Assembly (NCBI GenBank): GCA_016707785.1
Contig: JADJGZ010000010.1
Location: forward strand, 1 to 64,000
Source of the DNA: Bacteroidales bacterium
Lineage (GTDB): Bacteria; Bacteroidota; Bacteroidia; Bacteroidales; UBA4417
Direction of reading: 5' to 3'
DNA: 64,000 nucleotides
Shown here: positions 11,867 through 20,408 of the stretch, piece after piece
Position numbering within the stretch: position 1 is the stretch's first letter
Layout of the letters: the number at the start of each line of letters is the position of its first letter
Position numbers and translations under genes: made by a program
The notes under the pieces: model-generated
What the model was told of the DNA's origin: nothing
The model's input: the letters and a program-made list of their open reading frames with translations, nothing else
Database searches by the model: none

Positions 11867-12483
11867 TTTGACGCAGTAATTAGTTCAACGTAGCAGGGCC
11901 CTGATACAGCTTGTCTTTCAACAGTTCAGAGAAGTTGAGCTAAAAGAAATGTAATATTCAGAAAATCAATTACATGAGATTGTTGATGCCTGTATTACGC
12001 ATCATCTGTTTGTTAAAATATCCTCATGAATCTTTCATTATTTTACTTTCTGTTTTTAACCCAATTTACCCATGCCGAAATAATCTATTTTAATACCAAA
12101 AAATTTAAATAGTTGAAATACAGTATTATATAAATGTAATAATCCATTTTTCAATGAGTAGCGATTCCAGTATGGGACATTATCACCGCTTTATTTTCAT
12201 TAATACACCATCTGTATCTTATCATCATATATTCAATATTTTAATAGGTTACTAAGCTTAGTGACTGTTAGAGATTTTTACAGTTCTTTCTTCTTGAACC
12301 CTTTCAAATATTTGCAGGTTTATTCAAATTCTGGATTCCTGGATTCTCCCGAAGGGAAGCCTTCTGCTTGGATTCTTGTCCGCCAGCCGGCGATGGATTC
12401 TTGAATTCTTAATACTAAACATTAATGTGTTTCTTCTCTTTAATTATGTCTTATCAAAGCTTTTAGAAGATCAATATTTTACC
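11867..12483. other. Intergenic region, no gene seen
   Basis: This 617-bp A/T-rich stretch lies between the lamin-tail gene and the giant gene. I see no convincing reading frame. It contains the short dispersed repeat at 12348-12398 and simple GGATTC-type repetitions just before it. Confidence 0.6.
12348..12398. repeat. Copy of a dispersed composite intergenic repeat
   Basis: CCCGAAGGGAAGCCTT at 12348-12363 is followed by GTCCGCCAGCCGGCG at 12378-12392. Both boxes recur in the repeat patch at 32396-32860. The second box contains the hairpin-forming TCCGCC/GGCGGA core typical of REP-like elements. Confidence 0.55.
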
Positions 12484-14172
12484 CTAATAATGAAATATAT
12501 TTGAAGTAAGAGGAATTGGCTGAACCCATAATTGAGCAGCCCAACCCGCCTTCCAGCATCCTTCTCCCTGGTTATAAACCCTGCAATAAAACTGCTCTCC
12601 ATCCATAGCAATTGTGACATTAGAAATCTCCAGACTGCTCGTTGTTTCTCCTGAAATCATTGAAAATGGATATATCTCCGGAATAATGTTCCAGTTTCCA
12701 CTAATATCTAATTTCATCCACTTATAGGTATAAGGAGGAACTCCTCCAGAAACTGAAACTTCATAGATCACCTGATTGCCTTCACATACCCACTGTGTAT
12801 CAGGTTGCTGATTAATCACAGGGGAATTGCCGGTACATGCTGTATGATGGATTCCCGGACTGGAAGGAACCTGTCCTGATTGGATCACTGGTGCCAAAAC
12901 CTCCCATCCCTCATTACTCCCGGTGGAATCAGGAGAACAGATGCTATCAGCTCTTACTAAAGATCCATCTGCGAACCATGGGATTGAACTGTTTTCATAA
13001 ATTACCTGGTCAATTTTCACGCTGCCATTGTACAAAACAGCACCATCCCTTCTGTTCCCATTCCAGCTGTTGCAGCAACTGCCCGGAATACTTCCCAGCC
13101 AGCTGCTATCCACAAAATCATGCGGGCCTCCAAAAACCGGATTGCTGTATCCACAGGTTTTTGCTTCTCCTGGCTCAATACTCCCAAGCAAGTTCCAGGT
13201 TTCACATTCAGCGAAATTGGCAATGGCTTTCACAGTCCAGCCTCCAAGGTTAATGGAATGGCTGGTTGGATTAAATATTTCAATATACCGGTCTGACTGG
13301 AAGGAATTTACCGGGTCGCATAGCTCTGAAATGATCAGATTGCCCCCATTTAATGCGCATGACTCTGTAAGGGTCTGGAAGTAGGCTGAACCCATAGAGA
13401 GGCATGTTCCTGTTACCTGTACTATGCCATTTCCACTTCCTTCAGCAACCCTGGCAGTGATCAGCTCATCTGATTCAACTTGAAAATAGCCTGCCGGAAT
13501 GGAGTTTATACTCACCTGGCTTGCTCCCGTAAATCCTGTCCCGAAGATGTCAAGCAATGTGCCTGCCGGGCCATTCAAAGGATAAACAGAATCTACTTGT
13601 ATAGCACAAGGCAGAATTCCTTCCAGACGAAGGTCATCCAATCGGAACTCGGTTGGACCAATACTCGTAAATCTCAGTGCAGTAATCGATGAAGGTAAAA
13701 AACCGGCTGCCTGTACTTCATGCCATCCTGCAGTCCCCGACCCGGAGGGTAAAACAATACTCAGATTGATCCAGGTAATACCATCAGGACTATATTCAAA
13801 AGATATTCCACTTCCGTCTTCAGCAGTGGTTGATTTCCTGATACCGAACTTTATTGTCAAATCGAGATATACACTTGCATCGATTCCTGATACCTGGAAG
13901 TTTTCCCCTACGGTATTTAGCATAATATTCCATGAGCCTGAAGCAGCAGGATAATCAGATGGAAAAGTGTTTCTTACATCCCCTGTCCCCGACATGAATA
14001 ACTGATCATTTTCAAACCGGTCATTCACCTCCCAATCCGCAATAGCATCTCCATTCATCCCCCCGACTCCGTTGTACATTGATTCAATGTTAATGATGCT
14101 TACTTGCGCAAAAATGTTTTTGGAGATGAAAATGATGGCTATGATTGGAAGAATCTTATTAGAATATGTCAT
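12484..14172 (-). CDS. Secreted lamin-tail-domain protein with TIG and Ig-like domains
   Basis: The protein has 562 residues. Residues 1-22 form a signal peptide ending NIFAQ. A jelly-roll-like segment spans about 25-190, and an IPT/TIG domain about 195-275 (DSVYPLNGPAGTLLDIFGTGF). A lamin-tail (LTD) domain spans about 285-440 with the family-typical LIISELCD, RYIEIFNPTSHSINLGGW and GSCCNSWNGNRRDG motifs. A final Ig-like domain spans about 460-555. LTD domains in bacterial secreted proteins often accompany nucleases or surface proteins, but no catalytic module is seen here. The protein ends without a T9SS sorting tail. It may be truncated or anchored in another way. The upstream neighbour is a broken GxxExxY gene and the downstream one is the giant protein. 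Confidence 0.75.
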   Translation of the reverse strand: MTYSNKILPIIAIIFISKNIFAQVSIINIESMYNGVGGMNGDAIADWEVNDRFENDQLFMSGTGDVRNTFPSDYPAASGSWNIMLNTVGENFQVSGIDASVYLDLTIKFGIRKSTTAEDGSGISFEYSPDGITWINLSIVLPSGSGTAGWHEVQAAGFLPSSITALRFTSIGPTEFRLDDLRLEGILPCAIQVDSVYPLNGPAGTLLDIFGTGFTGASQVSINSIPAGYFQVESDELITARVAEGSGNGIVQVTGTCLSMGSAYFQTLTESCALNGGNLIISELCDPVNSFQSDRYIEIFNPTSHSINLGGWTVKAIANFAECETWNLLGSIEPGEAKTCGYSNPVFGGPHDFVDSSWLGSIPGSCCNSWNGNRRDGAVLYNGSVKIDQVIYENSSIPWFADGSLVRADSICSPDSTGSNEGWEVLAPVIQSGQVPSSPGIHHTACTGNSPVINQQPDTQWVCEGNQVIYEVSVSGGVPPYTYKWMKLDISGNWNIIPEIYPFSMISGETTSSLEISNVTIAMDGEQFYCRVYNQGEGCWKAGWAAQLWVQPIPLTSNIFHY

Positions 14173-14503
14173 ATCATTAGTATAGGAAAGAATAAATCCA
14201 TACTGGTAAAAAAATGGAAATAGTAAAATGCTGATTGTCGGAATTGAATAATAATATAATTAGAGTTATTTTAAATAATCTTTTTGTTTTCCTGGTCCTT
14301 TATCCGAGTCACAATGTTTTTATCAATACTACTTGTCAATTCTTTTCATTCATCCGCTGCCGAAATCAGTTTCATCCACGTTCCATTGAACCCGAGTCAA
14401 AGTTTCATAGTAAAATCTCAAAACAACTTTATCGGAGTTCCTTTAATACAATCGGCCAAAATCCATTTCATCTGCGTCACATTATCCGAGCCTATGAAGC
14501 TAC
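14173..14503. other. Intergenic region, no gene seen
   Basis: About 330 bp between the lamin-tail gene and the GxxExxY pseudogene. Plus-strand frames exist but read as unstructured sequence with no ribosome site or family resemblance. Loosely similar phrases (CCGAGTCA and TTTCAT) recur about every 90 bp, too weakly to call a repeat. Confidence 0.5.
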
Positions 14504-14904
14504 CTATAACTCAGAATGCATTATTTGCTTATTATGATTTTCAAATATTTTCCTTCGAAACTCGGCTTTCTTCCCGAAATTTAATAGTAATCCAACTTCA
14601 ACATCAGTCCTCTTAGGTAATTTATCAATTGCCATTCAAATTCTACAACCATTGTTTCTGCTGCCTTTAATTCCAGAATAAGCTGATTCATGATAAATCA
14701 GATATCATAGTATTACACCTATGATAACAACTTGTAAAAGACTTTAATCTGTTTTTGGGCCTCAACATATAATCCTCTGTTCTTTAATTCAAGATACATT
14801 GAGTTTTGATAGACTTTTTCCAAAAAGCCAAAACCTAACACATTGTAAACATCATAAAAAGTCCTGATTATGGAGTTTGTTATCTCCTCGTGTAAGAGTA
14901 TCAT
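14504..14904 (-). pseudogene. Broken GxxExxY-family protein gene
   Basis: The intact first 61 residues read MILLHEEITNSIIRTFYDVY...GFLEKVYQNSMYLELKNRG, which is the GxxExxY family (PDDEXK_3 type, about 125 residues). The frame then closes at 14719. Homology continues in other frames: LILELKAAETMVVEFEWQLINYLR, then RTDVEVGLLLNFGKKAEFRRKIFENHN, then a stop at 14504. At least three small lesions are needed to join the parts, and the total of 401 bp is not a multiple of three. The family's function is not established. It is either a decaying gene or an error-rich stretch like those nearby. Confidence 0.75.
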
Positions 14905-14994
14905 ATCTGAAAATCAATTAAATAATAAAAATAAAATAACTGAAATAAATCAAAGCTAAGATAAGGTCTTGAATCAGAAAATTTGCGACTGTTA

Positions 14995-15030
14995 ATAAAA
15001 AAAGCACAACCCATTCCGGGCTGTGCTTTT
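14995..15030 (-). terminator. Intrinsic terminator after the first small Pro-rich gene
   Basis: On the minus strand AAAAGCACAGCCC pairs with GGGTTGTGCTTTT around a GGAAT loop, followed by a T-run. It ends the transcript of the genes at 22574-15086. Confidence 0.8.
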
Positions 15031-15085
15031 CCATTACATGACGAACCGAAGTCCTACAAGTTTATAATCTGTCGTTTACGAAGTT

Positions 15086-15364
15086 TTAATTTTCAGGTAA
15101 TTCCTCTTTTTTTGATTCAATGTTATACTTCATCCCGGCATACAGTACGGCAAACAGAAGGATGATTTCAAGCCCATTTCCTGCAGGTGCATTTTCAGCT
15201 CCCTGGTTTCCACCCAAACCATGTCCATTGGCTGGTCCTCCATTCGGAGGTGGCGGAGGAGGAGGGGTTTGCCCGGAAACTTCCGGCCCTATTGAAAACT
15301 GGAGAAGCAATATGAGAATGATACACCTCAGGAATTTATTTGATAAAAGTTTCATGATTTTCAA
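15086..15364 (-). CDS. Small secreted proline-rich protein with C-terminal membrane/sorting-like tail (copy 1)
   Basis: The protein has 92 residues. An N-terminal signal peptide ends at VSGQ. It is followed by TPPPPPPPNGG, then GHGLGGNQGAENAPAGNGLEI, a hydrophobic stretch (IILLFAVLYAGM) and a charged tail. It is a paralogue of the 23096-23341 protein. TPPPPPPPNGG and GHGLGGNQGAENAP are identical between them, while the rest differs. The layout (AP-x-GG, hydrophobic, basic) resembles the short C-terminal sorting tails of small Bacteroidota proteins such as those called PID-CTERM. That link is from memory and unverified. It starts 45 bp after the T9SS gene at 15410 and is followed by a terminator, so the two are probably co-transcribed. 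An internal ATG at MKLLSNKF is an alternative start. Confidence 0.8.
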   Translation of the reverse strand: MKIMKLLSNKFLRCIILILLLQFSIGPEVSGQTPPPPPPPNGGPANGHGLGGNQGAENAPAGNGLEIILLFAVLYAGMKYNIESKKEELPEN

Positions 15365-15409
15365 TGTTTTTTTTGTGGATTGGATTCACCTTTTTAGTTA
15401 GAAAATGCT

Positions 15410-18400
15410 CTATCGGATAACTACTTTTTTGCTGAAACATCTTCCTTCTGAAAGCACTGATACAATATATACTCCTGGCGACAGGTTGGAGTCCAGTTTC
15501 TGAATTCCAGTTCCTGACAATTTGGTCGAGTAAAGTGATTGTCCAATCATGTTAACAATTTGAACCTGGTAAACGGAGGTTGCTTTCTCATTCAGGATGT
15601 AAATAGTGTTGGCGGAAGAATAAATATTGATTTGTTCCTGGTGATTCTCTTCCATCCCGATAGGTGATCCAACCAGCAAGCGGAACCTGTTCCTGTTGTC
15701 ATCAGGAGATGCAATGAAACTATAAACAGGATTCTGCTTCAAATTGGTGATGGTTCCTGTCTTGAGGTCTTCAAGCAGCACTTTACTGCTCAGGGTAAAA
15801 TCACTAATTCCGGGAGCCGTGATCATGTAACTGCCTTGTAATCCAATCTTTGTGCTGATGTCAACAGTAAGATCATCATTAATCTCATTATAACGACTGA
15901 TGGAGTAGTAATTTCCGTCTTTTACAGCATAAATTTCAGGCGATTCAGCATAGAAACTCCACCATTTATCAGTACCGCCAACTGTGTACGCGGGATCAAA
16001 CGAAACTACCATTTCATCAGAATGGTTATCGAGACTGCTGCTCAGTTTTAGCTTTATAAATCCCGGATTGAAGGATCCTGATTTCAGGAAGTCCTGTGTG
16101 CTATGTGTCCGTACCTGGTTGTCCATTACAAGGTTACCATTATCAGCAGCCTGTACAAAAAATGCCTGTGTTGGAGCAATATACCTGTCTACTCCATTGG
16201 AACCGGATCCATCTGCATCTGCCGAATTGAAAGCGCCATAATTGGCTACTGCATCATTCCAAATCCAGTAATCATATCCTGAAGAGGTAGCATTTGCTTT
16301 TAATGCATCCCTGTTCCATCCGGAACTTGCTTTCCAGTCAATAGCAGAAGGATAAGGATTTCCAATGAGGTTGAAATTATTTGCTCCTTGTATGATGGCC
16401 CTCGAAACACTGCCATTATGAAGGTTCCCATTGAAGACATGGGTTTCAGGGGAGCCGGTGGCAGCATTCCAGTTGGTATTATAAGCCACAAGATATCCTC
16501 TCATCGATTCCATTGATGCCGGGGTGGTGCTTCCATATCCTGCAGAACTTCCGGTAATATCCAATGGCTCTGTATTGAATTCTCCATTCGGTTTACGAAG
16601 GTTCACCCAATATAATTGTGAGGTAATGCTTGAATTTGTATTCCAGTAATAGAAATCCCATTCCCAGGGTTGAGCTCCAAATGATAATGGTGATCCTGCT
16701 GGTGTTGGTGCAAATTCTGGCCATATGGATTGGTTCACGATAGGAGAAGCCAGGAAATGCCATTTCAGGTCATTGGCAATCATTCTTTCAAATTTTGCGG
16801 GAACATTGTTTGAGTTATGCATCAAAGATCCGGTAGATGTAGAGGAACTTTTGATCACCAATCCATTGACTCCGGCATTATTTACCAGAGCAGTATTTAC
16901 GGTAAGCTGTTTATCCGCATCAATCTGTAGTTTCGCATTATTGGCAATGGTCAGGTTTTCACAGGTTTGACTGGTACTAGTCAATGTCAGAATCGCACCT
17001 GATGTGGTTGACACACCAAAGTTGCTGATACTTCCCGGTAAGCCATCACCGGTCACCTGGTTACTGCTGCCAGTATATGTATAATTGGCACCGGTACTGT
17101 AGCTTCTACTTCCATTCACCTGGATATTTCCATTGATTCCTGCAGAGGTAATCCCTGAAACAGATCCAATCCAAAGATTAGCTCCTGAGTTTAGGACAAA
17201 ATTTCCATTACCGGTTATTTTGCTATTTCGTGTAATCAATGTAGCACCTGTTGAGACTTCGGTATTTCCAGCAACACTTAAGGTTGTAACTCCGGAGCCT
17301 GATCCCAGGTTTAACTTACCGCCTTCTATTTGTACATCTCCACCAACTGAAAGTGTTGTAGTTTGAGAAGATGCCAGTTGTAACTCGCTGGTACCAGTGC
17401 TGGTGATAATGAGATCTCCATTAATTGTACTTAAAGTGCCATTGAGATTTATTGCTGAATTCTGTGTAGCAAAATTCCAGTTGAAATTTCCGAATGCCTG
17501 GTTCAAACCAGCATAAGGGGTAGCATATACTGATAATATTTCACAGGTGGATTGGGCATCCCAATTGGCAACAGGGATCTCCGAGAAGGTAGCGGGTGAT
17601 TTCTTGCCAAAGCTCCTTACATGCTGGTATAAACTACCTGAAGCAAAAGAAATGCTTCCTTCATTATTGATATCATCTTCGGATATCATGGTTCCATTCA
17701 CAATAAGGTCTGTTCCGGGGCCATCATTGATATTGAGGAACCCATCCGGACACAACTCATTCCTGAGTGTCGCACCTGCTTCAACAATAACTTCATCAAC
17801 TGTGACATCATTGGTTACTGTAACTGTATGGCCATTTCTGATGGAAACACTACCGTCAGTACTAACAGGATTTGTGACTGCGGCTTCCCAAAGGTTTCCT
17901 GCATCCGTTGAAACTTCCCAGGTACTCGCCAGGTTCCATGCTCCGGATTGAACACTTCTGTATATAGCCTGGCAGGGATCCTTAATAATGGTGAATGTAT
18001 TTGAAACATCTCCCATAACTACTGGATCAGAGCTTACTACCCTTATTTTATAACTGTTGTTACCAGAAGCAGTATTGGCAGGAATGGTGATAGTTATTGA
18101 TGTTTCTGAATTATTTGCAGTCCCGATGCTGACAGGAGTCGTAAAACTTCCTGTATTATCAGATAACTGGGCAGTAAATATATTGCCTGCATTAAATGTC
18201 CCATGGGTAAATGTAATAGTTCCGTTATCAGGTGTAGTACAATCAACGGTAAATGGAGCACCACTTACCACTGGAGCACCGATGGTTAACCCGGTAGTGG
18301 ATACTGTTTTGATGTTGGAAGAGACACTTGTACAAGCTGTAGTATAAGCTCTTAACCGGTAATGGTAAGTTTGACCGGCATTTAAACCGGTAACAGGATA

Positions 18401-20275
18401 AGTGGTAACATTAGAAACATTCAGATTATCAAACCCGTTCACGAAGGTTGAGAAATCAATGTTTTCCGATACATCAAGGAAATAACCGTTAACTCCTGGA
18501 ACTGCATCCCAGTTAGCAGTGAATCCTGATACAGTAATATTTGTTGCATCTGTTGCTACTGGGGCTGAAACCGGAATGACAGAAACTGTTGCTGATCCGG
18601 AAATGACAGCATCACAGCCATGAGCATCTGATAAGGCTACATTTGAAGAATTAAAGGTGATGGTTTCAGTGGGTGAAACACTAAAAATGATTGGACTGGG
18701 GCCATTATAATTGTTCCCGTTATAAGTAACCTGATAAGGGGCTGTTCCACCACTTATTGTAACAGTAAGGTTGGTTGAGCTTCCGCAATTAATGTTAGCT
18801 GAACCAGTGATAGTAGCTGTAAGCGGATCAGGCTGACTTAAGGTAACCACCTGGCATCCTGCATTTACGGTAACAGTTGCACTTCCGGTCATATCACCGG
18901 CATTTGCAGTACACTTCGAATCCGAAAGTGAAGTTACGGTATAAGTTTTTGTGCTTAGAGTATTTACTGCGAAAGTATAAGGAGAGGCGTTTATTCCATT
19001 TACGGTTACCGGGGTTGAGCCATCAGTATAAACCAGGTTCCATGGACCGGTGCCTGTTAATGTAATACTCAGGTTGGCGGTTTGCCCATAACATACAGTT
19101 TCAGTTCCGCTGATAACTGAGGTTGGCCGTGGGTTTACCACGATGGTAACAGGATTTGAAAATGTTGCAGCACAAACTCCGCTTTGCACTTCTGCCCGGT
19201 ATTGCCAGCTACCGGCTGAAGTGGGGGTTTCAGAATAAGTGGTTGATGTATTGCTTATATCGGCCCAGCTTCCTGAATCCAGTTTCTTTTGCCACTTATT
19301 AATGCTACCGGTATGTCCGGATAAGGTCATGGTACCAGTCCCTGATCCCAAACAGACCGGACTGCTTCCGCCTGTAACACTGCCTCCAACACTGGTCGGA
19401 TTAACATTAAGGGTGCCTGGGTTTGAGATTGCACTTCCGGCTGAATTGCTGAAAATTACGCGGTATTGATAGCTATTCAATGCATTGGTTGCCGGGTTAA
19501 TGGTAAGAGATGAGGTTGTAGTTCCTGATGCAGTGCTTGTGTTAACTGAATAAGGTGAAGCAATGGTTAAATTGCTGAAAGAACCTCCTGTGCTGATTTG
19601 CCAGGTAGCAGTAGGAGTGGGGTTGCTATCAGTTGATTCAGCGGTGAAAATAGCTTCTGCATTATTGCAAACAGTTTGATCTGTTGGTTGTGAACTGATG
19701 GTGGGCGCTACATTTGTTACTGTATAAGTTATACTCACTCTAATGTAATCCACGTTGGCAGTGCGGCTATTTGTACTGTTTACTGCCAAAACTACCCCGA
19801 AATCACTTGCGTTAATGTCAGAAGAGGTCCAGGTAGTGCCCCATAAATTTGATGTACTACCATAATTCACGGCTGTTTCTGAATTGGTCCAGTCAGTCCC
19901 GGTTACTGCAAGATTATTCCCTACAATCGTTCCACCTTTAACAAGTTTAACAACATTATCTCTTACGTCTGCTCCACTTCCGGTTGTGCCATATCTGCCT
20001 ATGGTAACCGTAATTCCGTTTATGGTAGCTCCAGAAGGTATGGCAAAACCATAACCAGTTGCTTTCAGGTAATTAGAGGTTGAATTATTTACAGCAGCGC
20101 TGCTATAGCTGTTATCATCTGCAGTTACCCTTGTAGGATTAGTCCATGCAACGGTACCCACTCCGGTGAGGTTGACACCAGTAGCAGGAAAGTTGGGGCC
20201 CACAGTTGTCTGAGCCTTGAGATAGAAGCCGGACAGGATAATGCTTGCAAGCAATATAATTGATTTTATTTTCAT
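15410..20275 (-). CDS. Large T9SS-exported surface protein (type A sorting domain), copy 1
   Basis: I chose the ATG at 20275 (MKIKSIILLASIILSGFYLKAQ) because it gives a clean signal peptide. The open frame extends 28 codons further without a better start. The protein is about 1,621 residues. An N-terminal jelly-roll-like domain is followed by Ig-like repeats, a fibronectin type III-like domain (TVSGFTANWDAVPGVNGY), a region with YRSVQSGAWNLASTWE and a beta-helical stretch. A C-terminal module begins near residue 1170 (KWHFLASPI...), and a type A T9SS sorting domain ends SPGVYIVSVLSEGRCFSKKVVIR. The last ~450 residues are paralogous to those of the 23396-27574 protein. The substrate or partner is unknown. 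It is probably exported by the T9SS and attached to or released from the cell surface. Confidence 0.85.
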   Translation of the reverse strand: MKIKSIILLASIILSGFYLKAQTTVGPNFPATGVNLTGVGTVAWTNPTRVTADDNSYSSAAVNNSTSNYLKATGYGFAIPSGATINGITVTIGRYGTTGSGADVRDNVVKLVKGGTIVGNNLAVTGTDWTNSETAVNYGSTSNLWGTTWTSSDINASDFGVVLAVNSTNSRTANVDYIRVSITYTVTNVAPTISSQPTDQTVCNNAEAIFTAESTDSNPTPTATWQISTGGSFSNLTIASPYSVNTSTASGTTTSSLTINPATNALNSYQYRVIFSNSAGSAISNPGTLNVNPTSVGGSVTGGSSPVCLGSGTGTMTLSGHTGSINKWQKKLDSGSWADISNTSTTYSETPTSAGSWQYRAEVQSGVCAATFSNPVTIVVNPRPTSVISGTETVCYGQTANLSITLTGTGPWNLVYTDGSTPVTVNGINASPYTFAVNTLSTKTYTVTSLSDSKCTANAGDMTGSATVTVNAGCQVVTLSQPDPLTATITGSANINCGSSTNLTVTISGGTAPYQVTYNGNNYNGPSPIIFSVSPTETITFNSSNVALSDAHGCDAVISGSATVSVIPVSAPVATDATNITVSGFTANWDAVPGVNGYFLDVSENIDFSTFVNGFDNLNVSNVTTYPVTGLNAGQTYHYRLRAYTTACTSVSSNIKTVSTTGLTIGAPVVSGAPFTVDCTTPDNGTITFTHGTFNAGNIFTAQLSDNTGSFTTPVSIGTANNSETSITITIPANTASGNNSYKIRVVSSDPVVMGDVSNTFTIIKDPCQAIYRSVQSGAWNLASTWEVSTDAGNLWEAAVTNPVSTDGSVSIRNGHTVTVTNDVTVDEVIVEAGATLRNELCPDGFLNINDGPGTDLIVNGTMISEDDINNEGSISFASGSLYQHVRSFGKKSPATFSEIPVANWDAQSTCEILSVYATPYAGLNQAFGNFNWNFATQNSAINLNGTLSTINGDLIITSTGTSELQLASSQTTTLSVGGDVQIEGGKLNLGSGSGVTTLSVAGNTEVSTGATLITRNSKITGNGNFVLNSGANLWIGSVSGITSAGINGNIQVNGSRSYSTGANYTYTGSSNQVTGDGLPGSISNFGVSTTSGAILTLTSTSQTCENLTIANNAKLQIDADKQLTVNTALVNNAGVNGLVIKSSSTSTGSLMHNSNNVPAKFERMIANDLKWHFLASPIVNQSIWPEFAPTPAGSPLSFGAQPWEWDFYYWNTNSSITSQLYWVNLRKPNGEFNTEPLDITGSSAGYGSTTPASMESMRGYLVAYNTNWNAATGSPETHVFNGNLHNGSVSRAIIQGANNFNLIGNPYPSAIDWKASSGWNRDALKANATSSGYDYWIWNDAVANYGAFNSADADGSGSNGVDRYIAPTQAFFVQAADNGNLVMDNQVRTHSTQDFLKSGSFNPGFIKLKLSSSLDNHSDEMVVSFDPAYTVGGTDKWWSFYAESPEIYAVKDGNYYSISRYNEINDDLTVDISTKIGLQGSYMITAPGISDFTLSSKVLLEDLKTGTITNLKQNPVYSFIASPDDNRNRFRLLVGSPIGMEENHQEQINIYSSANTIYILNEKATSVYQVQIVNMIGQSLYSTKLSGTGIQKLDSNLSPGVYIVSVLSEGRCFSKKVVIR

Positions 20276-20408
20276 CTTTGAATGAAAGTATATTATTGAT
20301 TCATGGAATGAGTTGAATCCGGAATCTGTTTTTAATTTATAGTTATATGAGGGTTTCATAGCTTTGTTTTTTTACAAGTGAGTTTTGATTAGACAGCAAT
20401 TGATTCAA

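Noticed and set aside
14235..14616. Plus-strand frames of 100-110 residues and loosely repeated CCGAGTCA/TTTCAT phrases about every 90 bp
   Set aside because: No ribosome site and no recognisable family. Part overlaps the GxxExxY remnant on the other strand, and the repeats are too imperfect to support.
20276..20359. 28-codon upstream extension of the T9SS gene frame
   Set aside because: It puts extra residues before a clean signal peptide that starts at 20275.
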